Both the position numbers and the translations under genes were made by a program. Source: Cryptomeria japonica (taxonomy: Eukaryota; Streptophyta; Pinopsida; Cupressales; Cupressaceae). From it: a stretch of DNA of 60,000 nucleotides. This document shows positions 34,063 to 45,642 of this stretch, piece after piece. Position 1 is the first letter of the stretch. Each line of letters starts with the position of its first letter. The notes under the pieces were generated by a model, which was not told where the DNA came from, made no database searches, and saw only the letters and a list, made by a program, of their open reading frames with translations. Where the stretch lies: positions 339,110,793-339,170,792 of the forward strand of contig NC_081408.1 in the NCBI RefSeq assembly GCF_030272615.1, in the 5' to 3' direction.

Positions 34063-36458
34063 CTAGCTCTCTACCTCTCCCTCATCGCTGAGTGAAGGAG
34101 GTGGTGCCTACTGAGCGACATCCTATCTAGGTACCCTAGCTCCCTCAGATTGAGGCATATACTGAGAATACAAAACAACTTTCTATGCTACTAGGACTGC
34201 TATGCTATAAGTTGTGACGTAATAAGCTGCACGACTCGTTTGATGCAAAACCTCTCACTGAAGAGCATCACGCTCTGCTCTCACCTCTGCAAGTTGTTGA
34301 TCTCGCTCTGCTTTGACCTCTACAAGCTATTGATTGTGCTCAGCTTTGATCTCAATGAGTTGTCGGTCTCTCTCTGCAACTTGCGTCTGCGCCACTGTCA
34401 ACTGTGACTGCAAACCTGTTAACCTAGTCCTCAAAGACCATACTACATCTGGTACATCCTGCTCTCTCCCAACATCCCCCTCTCCACCTCCCTTCTCATC
34501 CCTCTACTGCCTAACCTTCCTAGGAGTTGGTCTCTCCTCCTCACCTCCAACCTCTGCTACCCTAGATCCACCAGCCTCAACCCCAATAGCTTCTAAGGAT
34601 CCACCCTCCCCTCTTTGTCATTGTCTACCTCCTGCTGGTACCCTGCTGTTACTAGCACCAAGATCACCTCCTATCCACCTAGGTGCATCTGCTCTCTGTC
34701 CTTGTACCTGACCTGATACCTGTACCTATGTTGGTACATCATCCTCAACCTCCTTTATAAGAGGTGCATGCTCTCCAAGATCTATAAATTGAGGAAAATG
34801 ATGTCTTTGAAACCAATCTCTATACTGGGCCAATACCCCTGCGTCTGCTACATCCTCTAGATAATCCCATCTCTGTAGTTGTAAACCCTCTAACTCCTGC
34901 ATGCTCAATGCATATGACATTCTCAGTGCCCATCCTCATCTCTCCTCCTCTCCATATCTAGCATAGGTTGTGAACTCCTAGGGTATACTCCACGGTCTCC
35001 CATACTGTCTCATCACCCTAGATACTACAAATCACTCAATAATAAACATCAATCTGCCAATAAGAGGATGAGTCATAAACATATCCTTCCTCTCCGCTTG
35101 CCAGTCGTCCCATAGCTATAGACCCTTATAAGGTCTCCATACTACAACAATCAAATCATCCAACTGCCTCTTCCAATAGTCAATCTTGCCTAGGTGGGGC
35201 TGAGTAACATAACCTGAATAACAACATACAATAGGCTGGTGCGCCTCTCTAGAATCATCTACAATAGGTCTGTATACCAGGATATGCTCCCACGCCCATA
35301 TATGTAGAACTAAAACACCCGCTGCCATGCTCTTCTCCTCTTGATACACAATCTCATGCATCTCATGATACATATGTGCGAGTAAACATGATCCCCACCC
35401 TAATTTCATTGGATGAGTAAACAAACTCTCAAGTATTTTGCCCCAACCACATAGAAATCCCTGTTGTCCCCTATCAAGCATCACAAAACAACCAATCATA
35501 CTTGCCAAAACACAATCCAGAGGGTACTACACACCATATCTACTCATCAAATCATCCCATGTAATAACATGATAAAAAATAGTCTCGTCATGGAATATCC
35601 ATCTCAATGACAAAATACTAGGTCATGGACTAGAATCATAATCCACCTTATCTCTAGTAAACAGAATCCTCAAAATCCTATATATATCCTTTGATGTGAT
35701 GGTCATCTCTCCAACTAGTAAATGAAAGGTGTTATGCTCCGAATGAAAACGCTCGACTAAATTAGTCAACATACTATGATTCACATGGATATCAGACATC
35801 TATAATAGGTATCCAAATCCACACAAACCAATATGTGCTCTCTCTGCATCTAATAACTCACGAACCAGCCTCATCGTCGGCGGAAATGTACACCGAAAAA
35901 CAATATCAGGAAAGTGAATATGCAAAATCAAACATATAAATCATCAGTACATGATCAAATTTGTGCTAAGAATATGTTAAACATGCTCACGAATCCAAAT
36001 ATAAACCATTCAAAATAAAAAATTGATGTTTACACCTTCAAAACTACTTGTTGTTTTCCATACGAGTTTTTACAAACAAACATAAACTTGTACAAGCAAA
36101 AAATTAGCTTTGCACGAGTAAACACTATTATACGACACTTTAATACTTATCGCATGACTAAATGGACTATCAAGAACACTCTCATATGATACCAAGGTAG
36201 ACATCAGACGACAAACCCTACTTGCTCAAATGACAAAATACAAAAGGACATATACTCGTACGAGAAAAGGTATTGAACCGCACGACAAAATGACATAAAC
36301 GACTTTGAATGAAATTAAAAATGCAAAAATTCAACAAAAATTCAAAAATTCAGAAATGCAAAGGCTAAAGATCAATCACTTGCTAATAGGTCGTAGTTTC
36401 ACAGTCGATTATGACGTCTTTGGCCCTTGAATTGATGCTCCTAAATTGGAATTGCCAT
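34063..36458 (-). pseudogene. E5 antisense plant mobile domain (PMD) gene
   Basis: It is encoded opposite to gag-pol. A possible start is ATG 36458 (MAIPI), about 75 bp after a TATA box. The PMD core runs from about 35880: LTNLVERFHSEHNTFHLLVG and EMTITSKDIYRI, then 35508-35116 with LLAHMYHEMHEIVYQEEKSM, AAGVLVLHIWAWEHI, and YWKRQLDDLIVVVWRPYKGL. The piece 34920-34726 (QYRDWFQRHHFPQFIDLGEH) is the end of the core. It is followed by a Gly/Pro-rich linker and a heptad coiled coil with repeated KAERDQQL blocks (about 34370-34240). PMD (MAIN/MAIL-like) proteins are plant-specific, work in gene and transposon silencing when domesticated, and also occur inside transposons. The sequence between about 36370 and 35890 looks non-coding, perhaps an intron. 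Stops make this copy dead. Confidence 0.8.
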
Positions 36459-36879
36459 TTTTCTTCGTAGGAGGTTTTTCAAATTTTAAACTTTGAGAGG
36501 TGAAAATGAATTGACAATGACACATTGAACACCTTATATAGCCTAAACCCTAATTTTTAAACTTGCTCCGATGGACGTAAAACTTGTACTCTAAGCTAAA
36601 TCAATTTTCCTAAGTCCATTTTTGAGATTGAAATCAAAATCAGATGTCAATTTTCTAGTCAAAATTTCACGATGTTGACCACTTAGCACTTTCATCCTCA
36701 AGTCCATTTTCGAATCATTTTGCACTCAATTTTTAATCTCAATTTTAATTCTCAAATCAACTCTGATTTTAATCTTCAACATAAATCTTTGTGCTCAAAT
36801 AATTATCATCACTAAAAATTGCCTAAAATTGTTGTACCTTCGCTATCTTTCAATTTCGCTCCTGAGGGGGCATACTCAT
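36459..36879. other. E5 3' non-coding region and antisense-gene promoter
   Basis: No ORF on either strand. It holds the TATA box of the antisense PMD gene. E6 is inserted at its right end after CTCAT (36875-36879). The rest of this region continues at 51024. Confidence 0.6.
36532..36540 (-). promoter_or_regulatory. TATA box of E5 antisense PMD gene
   Basis: On the minus strand TATATAAGG, about 75 bp upstream of ATG 36458. E6 and E7 have TATA-like boxes at comparable positions before their PMD genes. Confidence 0.6.
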
Positions 36880-38115
36880 TGTGCTATGCTCAAATTCATC
36901 ATTGCTAAATAGGAAATAAGGAAAATCATGAATTCCTTAACTAACTAAGCAATTCAAATGTAAAACCAATGAAATAGATGCAAAATGGAATTAAATTACA
37001 CAATATGAAACTCCCTATTGTGCATCATGGCTTCAATTGTTCTTTTCCTCTCTGTGGTATGGTGGCTCTCAGATATTGCACTGACAACCTACAATTGACA
37101 CAAAGATTCAAAGTTTGTGATTCAGAGGAATTGTGAGGATTGAATGTTCAATTTATAGATTTTTGGATGAGATTGATTGAAAGGTGGAACAAAATGATCA
37201 AGAGGTGGAACTCAGGTGAGCTCACATGCTGATTGATAGTTGAACTGCTGACTTGGAGGTGAAACAGATAGATTGAATAGATTAATTGAGTCAACTGATT
37301 GAGAAAAAGCTGTCTGAAGGAAGAAAAAGAATGATTGGAGAAAAATTAATTGATGACAAAGCTAACTAGAAGATGGAAATAGAGATTGGAGAGATAAATG
37401 ATTTAATTAATTAATTGAATGAATTATTTAATTTAGCATGTGTTTGCACTTTAACTTAGATTTTCAATTTAATCTTTGCATGAGATTTTAATTCAAATAA
37501 TTGAATTTATTCAATTCAATTTAGTATTTGAATATATTTAGAACTTGACTTTGATTTTCAATTTGGTTTTTGAAATCATGCACATGTATTTGAAATTAGA
37601 AGAAATTAGAAGAATTAATTAAATGAAATTAGAATTTGAAGATTTGGAAATGGAATTAGAAGAATTAGTTAGTTAGTTAAATAATTTAAAGAAACTATTT
37701 AATTATTTTGAAACTAGAATTTAATTAAATAATAAAGATTATTTAAATTAAAGGATTAAATTATAATTAATTAAATAATAAATATTTAATTAATATTTAG
37801 AAAAGGGTTAATGACTAGATGATTAGAGATAGAAATTGAGAATAGAATTATTTAATCTATTTAAATAATAAAGATTGTTTAAATTGTGGAATTAATCAGA
37901 ATTAATTAAATAATACATATTTAATTAATATTTAGAAAATGGTTAAAATGATTAAATGATGATAGAAATAGAAAATAGAATAATTGGCAAGATGATGAAG
38001 AAATATGAAATTAGAATAATATGATTAATTAACTTAATTAAATAATTAAATAATTATTTAATCAATTAGAGGAATAATTAGTACATGATCAATGAGACAT
38101 TTTTAGGTGTCTACA
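36880..38115 (-). repeat. E6 3' LTR (1,236 bp)
   Basis: Direct repeat of 49781-51018. On the minus strand it starts TGTAGACACC at 38115 and ends GCATAGCACA at 36880. Confidence 0.92.
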
Positions 38116-38130
38116 TTTGCCCCTCTTTGA
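38116..38130 (-). other. E6 polypurine tract
   Basis: On the minus strand TCAAAGAGGGGCAAA directly before the LTR start. It is nearly identical to the E5 tract at 51651-51663 and the E7 tract at 57777-57792. Confidence 0.8.
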
Positions 38131-38390
38131 GACAATGCCAGAATGATATTGTTTCAAAGAAAATGAAAATTCTGCCCCAGTCTGCCTTGGTACCATTGTA
38201 TAGTGTAAATATGCCCCCTCGGAAAAGGTGGTCAAAAAATTCAAAGATTGAGACCATGTTTTCAATATCAGTATAATAAGCAATCGTGTGAAGTTTTGTG
38301 CGATTTTAAGATCGTTTGAGTAGGCTACAAGTTGTTTGAAGCTGGCGTGGACCACGGGCGTCAAGGTGTCAAAAAACCCTAATTTTGAGC

Positions 38391-38399
38391 TATAAATAG
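38391..38399 (+). promoter_or_regulatory. TATA box of E6 antisense PMD gene
   Basis: TATAAATAG in the context GAGCTATAAATAGAGA, 100 bp upstream of the ATG at 38491 and just inside the polypurine tract. Confidence 0.7.
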
Positions 38400-38490
38400 A
38401 GATTTTAGGTTTTCATTTGCTCATTTGGTATTTGGTAAGTTATTTGTTTTCTCTGCAAATCTTGTGCTTTCTTGCGAGTATTTGATCTTC

Positions 38491-41400
38491 ATGGCTGGTT
38501 ATCGAGCTCGATTACACATGTCTGACCGAGTACGTTCATATTAGAGACCTCCTGGGACTGGCGGCATGATATTTTTCTAATTATTTCCTTATTTTTTTGC
38601 TTGTTTTTTGCGATTTAAAATGTTTTTTCTAGTGTTCAATTTTTTCTTTACATCACAAAATAGCCTGTCGGTTTTTACACATTTGTGCTTAATGTTAGGC
38701 AAACACTCATAATGTTATGCATTAGTTCTAATCATACCGCATTCATTAATTTCTTTATGCAATAGTGTTTAATGTTACGCATGAACTCATTTCATTACGC
38801 ACTCGCTATAAATGTCACACATAAGCCATAATTGTACCGCATTAGTAGTAAATGTCACACATTCATTGTATGTGAATGTTTTTTGTCATGCGTCTAATAA
38901 TTTTTTGTTTTTATGTTCTCGTAATCCGATATCTGATATTTTGAACTTTTTCTCTTTGCAAGAGAACATTGGAGTGCTATACTGCCGACAGAGCAGACCC
39001 AATGGACTTGATCTTTGTGCTGATTTACTTGATGAGGAGATTGAGCATATCCGATAGCTTGGTTTGTACTACGTGTTACACTTACCAGAGGTTACGGCCA
39101 ACAGGGCCATGATTACAACATTGATAGAGTGATGGCATTTTGAGAAATGTTCTTTCCATCTTCTGATTGGGGAGGCATCCGTTACCTTAGAAGATGTATG
39201 GCGTATACATCGTATTCCAATTCATGGTGAGAGAGTTGTGTATGACCATGACGATGGCATTGCTAGATTGTGTGTACTTTTCAAGTGTGAGATACAAGAC
39301 TTATAGATCAGTGGTCGATATGACATCCCTTGGGCTTGTTTAGATTATGATGACATTGTAAATCTCTGATGCCAATAGTTAATAAGATGAGAGAGGGGGA
39401 GGGGGGGTGAATCATACAAACTTAATCTTCAATATATTCAACAGATTCAACCTCGGTAGCTTGTACTTCAAAATATATAGCCAAAATTGTAAAACATTCA
39501 AACTAATGAACAGATAACATCACAACACATATAACACCAGATTTAATGTAGAAACCCAAATAGGGAAAAACCACTATGGGACCCACTAAGAAATATACCC
39601 TTCTAGAGTATGCTCGGTTAAAAGCAAATCCTATTAAAGATTACAAACACATTGCTAGATGTGACCCGGTTAAGGGATTTCCCTCAGATCTGTTAGAATC
39701 TTGCACTTTGTTAGAAGTGACCTTGTCAAAGGATTTCAAACACTCAACTAGAATGTTACCTTGCTAGAGGATTTACAAATAAGACTGTTAGGTCCACTCG
39801 GTTAAGAGATTTCCTGTCACTTACAAAATAAATAACAGTAATAAAATATATCTGCAACTTCACATCTGAAATGCTAAAGTAGATTCTATTTGCTCAAAAC
39901 AATCTTGTCATAAGACTTATCTTGTCCCTTGTTGGGCTTGCTGGGCTTCTCAATTCGATCTACAATCAGATCTTCAAGCTTTTGTGCTTGGTAAACATTA
40001 CTGTAGCATCATTGTGCATACATTTGCCTACATGCATTGTTCATCAACAATTCCTTATTTATAAACAATTTCTAACCGCTTAATCTCCTTGATCACATTT
40101 CCCATGATCAATCTTAGCCATCAGATCATCAAACTTGACTAGGTTCAATGTATCCTTTGACCAGAAAAATGTTTTACCTCACCTTGGAACTTGCCTTCCT
40201 TCCTTGGAACTTGTGCTAGGTTATTGCGGTTCAATCTGTGCTGTAGATCTTCCTCTTGATTTTCCATTGCCGTAGATCCTTAACAAACTTCTTGCACGAC
40301 ATACCAATCATCTGATCAACTCCAGCTCATTGGTATTCTACATTTAATAATGTATTTATCCATCCAATGCATTCTGTTATAACTCGGTTGTTACTCAGTT
40401 AATACTAAAATTCACTTGGTAGACATCCTGCCTTCTTTAACTGATATCGATAACCTTAGGGTTTACCGACTAGGTTCTTTGCTTGGTGACATAGTACAAT
40501 ATTGAACTTATAATCAACAACATATGTAGGATATCAAAACACTCAAAACAACATGATCTCATCATTGTCTAACTCGGTAATAGTTGCCCATTGAATAACT
40601 TATTTCTCCCCTTCATTATCACATTCTTTCTGTGTCACTTACCGACCTCTTAATACTCATCAAAACATACTTCTCAAGATATGGCAACATCATACTGAAT
40701 CGGAAAATCAATTTCTTGACATCAATGACAAAATAATATTATTAAGACAGTAATCATCCTTCTTCAGTTATATCAATAATCTCCAACAACCTTCTCAATA
40801 TCCTTATTGAAATGCCAACAATCTCCTTTCTATTGAAATGCCAATAGACATGACTATTGTACTATGCAGTATTGTTGGCAGTTTGTTGATACCTGACAGA
40901 CGAGGTCACGAATTTCCAATGGGATGGGGCAGAGTGCTCCATGAAATGATTGTTCATTGACAAGTATATGCATGGGGTCCATGTCTTCTTGCAATGTTGT
41001 ATTATCAGATGCATGAGATTGTATATCTTGGGTCTCGGTCTATCAGTTGTGGTGTGACACTGCTCTAGACTTGGGCATGGGATCATATTTCTATTTCGAG
41101 GCCTGTTACTCATGTTGATTTGCAGCCTGGTGAGCCTTATGCTTTTAGGTACACAACAAGTATCAGACACAAGGGTTCAGGTAACACCTTGTATTGGAGG
41201 CATCAATTTGACATACTTCAACATTTTATTTGGAGACCTTACTTAGATTGCCTCGGTTGGGCAGATGACATAGTACACTTGCCTTTTTGCCGACAACATA
41301 GGTATCTGATCGGTATGACTTTTGAGATGCAACGAATTATAGAGATGTATCTCCCAGGTCGGGTATTGAGATAGTTTGGAGAGGTACAGGTGTCACCAAT

Positions 41401-42382
41401 TGTTACTGCTTACTTTGCTCGTGTATCTTGGGAGGTATTTGATTGGGGGGTGTGCATACAACCACATGTTGCTTCTGCTGAGTTTGATGCTCTTCAGCCG
41501 TTACTCTGGGGTTGGGGTAGAGGTGCAGCAAATCTAGGGACTACGTCGGAGTATGATGCATGGTTTTCCAAACATAGGCCTATTCCACTTATTGATCACG
41601 TTGTTCCTATTACAACACAGTAGATTCAACATCCTAGGCCGAGATTGAGGCTAGAGTTGGAAGAGAGAGTCAGAGGAGGAGAGGAAGGTGGAGCTGAGGG
41701 AGGAGTTGAGGGAAATGGAGGAGTGGAGGTAGAGGATGAGGGAGGAGATGAGGGAGGTGGAGATGAGGATGTAGACATTGGTGGAGACACTGAGTCTATC
41801 AGCAGCAGGGATAGAAATGATTCTTCAGAGTCATCAAGTAGTGAGGATGGAGATGATGATGATGATGATATGCCGAAGCTGGAGGACGTGCTTGCTGCAG
41901 AGGGTAGGAGAGGATAGGTGTGCGATAGGGATGAGGATGATTTGCAGATTCTTAGAGCGCAGATTCAAAGTTTGGAGGAGGAGGTCACTAGACAAGATGT
42001 CAAGCGAGAGGTCTACCGTGTAGACTACGGTACTTTAGAGGCTGAGAGGGATCATCTCTAGAGGGAGAGAGATGAGGCAGTCAGGAGAGCTTAGATCACC
42101 ATGGATGCATATGATCAGCTATTTGGACTACCGATAGAGGCACGTGGCCAGACAAATAGGTATTTTGTTGCTGCACAGGAGGCTATTTATTATCGATAGG
42201 CTTATGAGAGAGCTATCCCCGAGGGTCAGAGAGAGCCTAGTTTTAGTGCCTTTATGGGGAGGAGATCGAGTCGATCTAATTCTCGACGGACTAGCAGTGG
42301 TGGTGTTATGGGACCACCTTGACATCTTGGGACAAGACCTAGTGGACAAGATCCACCTCCTGACAGAGGCAGTGTTGGTTGA
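38491..42382 (+). pseudogene. E6 antisense PMD gene, split by solo LTR 2
   Basis: Exon 1 starts ATG 38491 (MAGYRARLHMSDRVRSY, stop, RPPG). An intron probably spans about 38560 to 38962, ending TCTCTTTGCAAG; its donor appears mutated (GC instead of GT). The PMD core follows: FEKCSFHLLIGEASVTLEDV, ISGRYDIPWACLDYDD, then after the solo LTR IVGSLLIPDRRGHEFPMGWG, RPYLDCLGWADDIVHLPFCR, IIEMYLPGRVLR and WFSKHRPIPLIDHV. The C-terminus is Gly/Glu/Asp-rich (41645-41900) and then coiled coil (DLQILRAQIQSLEEEVTRQD). The reading ends at TGA 42380-42382. It has about ten stops. The order PMD, acidic linker, coiled coil is the same as in the E5 copy. Confidence 0.82.
39357..40846 (-). mobile_element. Solo LTR 2 in E6 PMD gene
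   Basis: A 1,490-bp insert flanked by GACAT (39352-39356 and 40847-40851). Removing it with one GACAT copy rejoins the PMD frame. On the minus strand it starts TATTGGCATTTC, like solo LTR 1, and ends TTTACA. A near-duplicate of the first bases (TGTTGGCATTTCAATA) follows an AGAAAGGAGAT purine stretch about 28 bp in. Close to its other end are TTGGCATCAGAG, similar to an iMet primer site, and the C-run/TGATTCA module (plus strand near 39391-39413). It contains no gag or pol. Confidence 0.82.
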
Positions 42383-42601
42383 GACATTTTGATCATGTTA
42401 TTTGAGCCTTCGGGCTTGTTTATTGTATCCATACACATTATCATTTTTGAGTTATATATATATGATATGCAGTTTTTGGCAGCGATCTATTTATGTTTTG
42501 TTTTCCATGTATGCTTATATGATACTATGAGTTATATGATGTATATCTAATTTATTCTATATGATTCATGAATGCAATGGTTACTACATGTATGTATCAA
42601 T

Positions 42602-42822
42602 GATGCTAATGAATGCAATGACATCTATAAAGTATGCATATTAACTGATGTTTATGAATGCAATGGTATCTATAATGAATGCATGTTAACTGATGTTTAT
42701 GAATGCAATGGTATCTATAATGAATGCATGTTAACTGATGTTTATGGATGCAATGGTATCTATATGAATGCATATTAACTGATGTTTATGAATGCAATGG
42801 TATCTATATGAATGCATATATT
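42602..42822. repeat. 45-bp tandem repeat, about 4.5 copies
   Basis: The unit begins TGATGTTTATGAATGCAATG and continues with GTATCTATAATGAATGCATG then TTAAC. Copies differ by single bases and one short deletion. It lies just after the PMD gene. Confidence 0.85.
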
Positions 42823-43689
42823 TTTTTGTATGATAATGCCAGAACAAATTTTTAACATAGATGTACCTTGAAGAAATGTTAGTAAGATGATAGAGAGAAG
42901 ACATTGATGAAAGAATTAATGTTAGAAAGAATATGATTTAGAGAGAATATGGGAAATCAACAAACTATCAAGAAACACATGAGATGAGAATGAAATTGAA
43001 AGAATTACGAACCTGTGTCACATATTTTATTGCGCAACATATATTCATCACTGAGCCTTATTATTGAACAATGAAGCTTAGCACATCAAGGTATAAGGAA
43101 CCAAGATGTAAAGATATCTCATTGTAGAAACAAACACGTAGCAAACAAGGAGTAAACCCTTTATTCTAGGAAATACAATAGGGGTCAAGGTATGTGTGGC
43201 ATTCAATAGCTAAATGCTCCTATCATAGACACCCACTAGAGCAATTTCCCTAGAACTTCATCGGTTCACACCACAAACAACAAACAAAGAAAAAGATAAT
43301 GCCCATCATGGCTCCTCTAGTCACTTGTTGACATCCTTGAGTAACATAGGAACATAATCTGTCTCCAAATGATAAAAGATAAAGACTGACTCGGACAAAA
43401 TTGAGCAGCTATACTGACCTTGTGCCTTTGTTCTCAATTGCTTGATGTGATGGTTGATAATGTTTGATCTCAAAAAGTTGTGGACCCCGTTTAAGACTGA
43501 CCTATCTGATTTCGAGTGTATCCTCTTCTATTTAAGACAAGATAATGATCAATTTGATATGGATATGATACGATTGATAAGACAGTTTGATAAGTTGATT
43601 GCAGATGTTTGACTGGATAGTCGTATCCTTTGTTAACTTCGTGCGAAGTGTTTGTTGGATATTTGCTAGGGTATTTGTTTCTCGCAAGA

Positions 43690-44045
43690 CATTTTATTGC
43701 AAGTTTTTTTATTAATTGATTTTTGATTTTTTAGTTCTTTTTCAAGAGCTTTATCGATGTTTTTGGATTACGTGGATCAATATTTGAATGTTTTTGGTAT
43801 TTTTTTAGGACATTTTGCAGATGTTTTTGATTTCTTTCAGGATCATATTTGAATGTTTTTGGATTTTTGAGTTTTTCAGTGTTTTTGGATTTTGAGTTTT
43901 TTAGTGTTTTTGGATTTTGAAAGACTTTTTACGATTTTTAGGATTTTTTCAGGACTTTATATGATTTTAAAGATTTTTTCAGGATCGTATATGAGTTTTA
44001 GGATTTTTTTTAGAATCGTATTTGATTTTTAGGATTTTTTTAGTT
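43690..44045. repeat. T-rich degenerate tandem repeat
   Basis: Irregular copies of a TTTTTAGGATTTTTTCAGGA-like unit (20-35 bp) with GATCGTATTTGA interspersed. Strand asymmetry is strong (T and G on plus). Confidence 0.65.
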
Positions 44046-45642
44046 ATGCCCCCAGTGTGCAGACCTGTATGACATGATGATCTACACAATGCATGTGGAG
44101 ACAAAGAATTTTTTACATGACCTATGTTGATGCAATATGTATGATGAAGATGCATTTCCTATTCGAACAGGTTTGACTGTGTTTGTTTAGCCTTTGTAAT
44201 ACACTAATTAAAATGGAGGTGCAAAACATTTCATAGATAAGCGGTCAATCGATCCTTAAGGTCCTTTGGAACATTCAACTCAACACACTTAATGACTAGG
44301 ATTTGCAAATGGAGATGCGGAAAACTTCCCCATTAATTCTTGAAACTTTGATCTTCTTTTGCCTGTGTGTGTGCAGATGAGTTAAATCCCGCTCTTGTGT
44401 TCACTAAAGATCCTTAGCATCCTACATGACTAGCTACATGAATTATCCTAACTTCAAAAGCATCCCGAATAGAGCCTCGCTACCAGAAAGCTTTTAGATC
44501 TCCAACAAGGTTATAGACTGTAATTTCTCAAATATTGCTCCATTATTAGTAGGTGTTCATAGCCCTGATGGAGTTACTTGCATGTTCCCATAGTCAAGCT
44601 TTTTTGTCGCACTTGCATCCATGATATTTCAGTTATATATCATTTCTCTTTCGCCTTGAGATGAATATTTGGCATAGCTCTTTTTCTTTTTATTTTCTTG
44701 CCTTGACTTGTAAGTAATGAAACCTACTTGGGTGTGATAATTACAGTGGCGCTAAAGTAGAATTTTAAATTTTTCACTAGTCATATGATCAACTAGGTGT
44801 CTAGAATGAATTAGAGATCTTCTTAATATTTTTGAGATGTAGCAATTGATAGATTTTGGGTTAACAAGTCTCAAATAGTGAAATCAGTACCCAACCATAA
44901 GTAAAGTGTCGTCACAGGGTAATGTTGAAAATGAATGGTCTCAAGACCTCAAAGACTTCATGTCCGAATATCTAAGAAAGGAGATGACTCTTGTTTCTCT
45001 TAGATGCAAAAAAATGACAAACTTGGACAGTTGCCTTGTTTTATTGATGCTGCTATATGAAAATGTAGAAACTTTGCGAATGCGATGCATTTGAAAAAGA
45101 AACTATATGTGATGCAATGCTTTGAATAAAATGAGATGTAATCCAGAAAGTAAAACCTAAACTAACCCAACTCTTAGGTATAACATTGTTTAAGGTGCAT
45201 GTTGCTCATAGGGTCAGAGAGTTCTGTGTAGGTAGTTCATTGGTCTTTGTTTGAAGAGTCAGATAAAGATGTCTTTTCCAATAGGATATAAGGACTCAGC
45301 TAAGTGTACATGTTTAACATCTTTAGTTTTTGGATTTTGTGGATCATCAGAGGGAAATCCATCTCTGGAATCCATGAATTAGGTTATAGCATTATCATTT
45401 TCAATGCAATCCAACTGTGGTAGATTCTCTTGCCCCTAGTCTATCAAGTGTGGGTGTATGAGACAAATTGATTTTATTTTCAAAGTTATGACATGAGAGG
45501 GTGTTATGTTTGTTTTTATTGATGCACTTGAAGAGGATGATAAAGTCAACTAGGTGTTGATCTCATTAGCTGGTGTTATGCATGTTTTTGTCACTACATT
45601 AGCATATGATGATAGCTCACATACAAATGTTGACAAGTTGCT

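Larger units (their letters stand above)
42383..45593. other. E6 non-coding interior with tandem repeats
   Basis: No recognisable coding trace on either strand. It contains a 45-bp tandem array (42602-42822), a T-rich array (43690-44045) and otherwise simple AT-rich sequence. In a complete Tat element gag-pol would occupy part of this space. Confidence 0.55.

Noticed and set aside
34334-34711. 125-codon plus-strand ORF rich in Ser/Pro/Cys
   Set aside because: It is antisense to the linker of the E5 PMD protein, which reads sensibly on the minus strand.
39360-40855. Alternative boundaries for solo LTR 2 using ATTGT as target duplication
   Set aside because: That also restores the PMD frame, but gives ends that are not LTR-like. 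GACAT gives TATTGGCAT and TTTACA ends, matching the other solo LTR.
42602-42822. Possible CRISPR-like array
   Set aside because: The units are contiguous tandem copies without unique spacers, in plant DNA.
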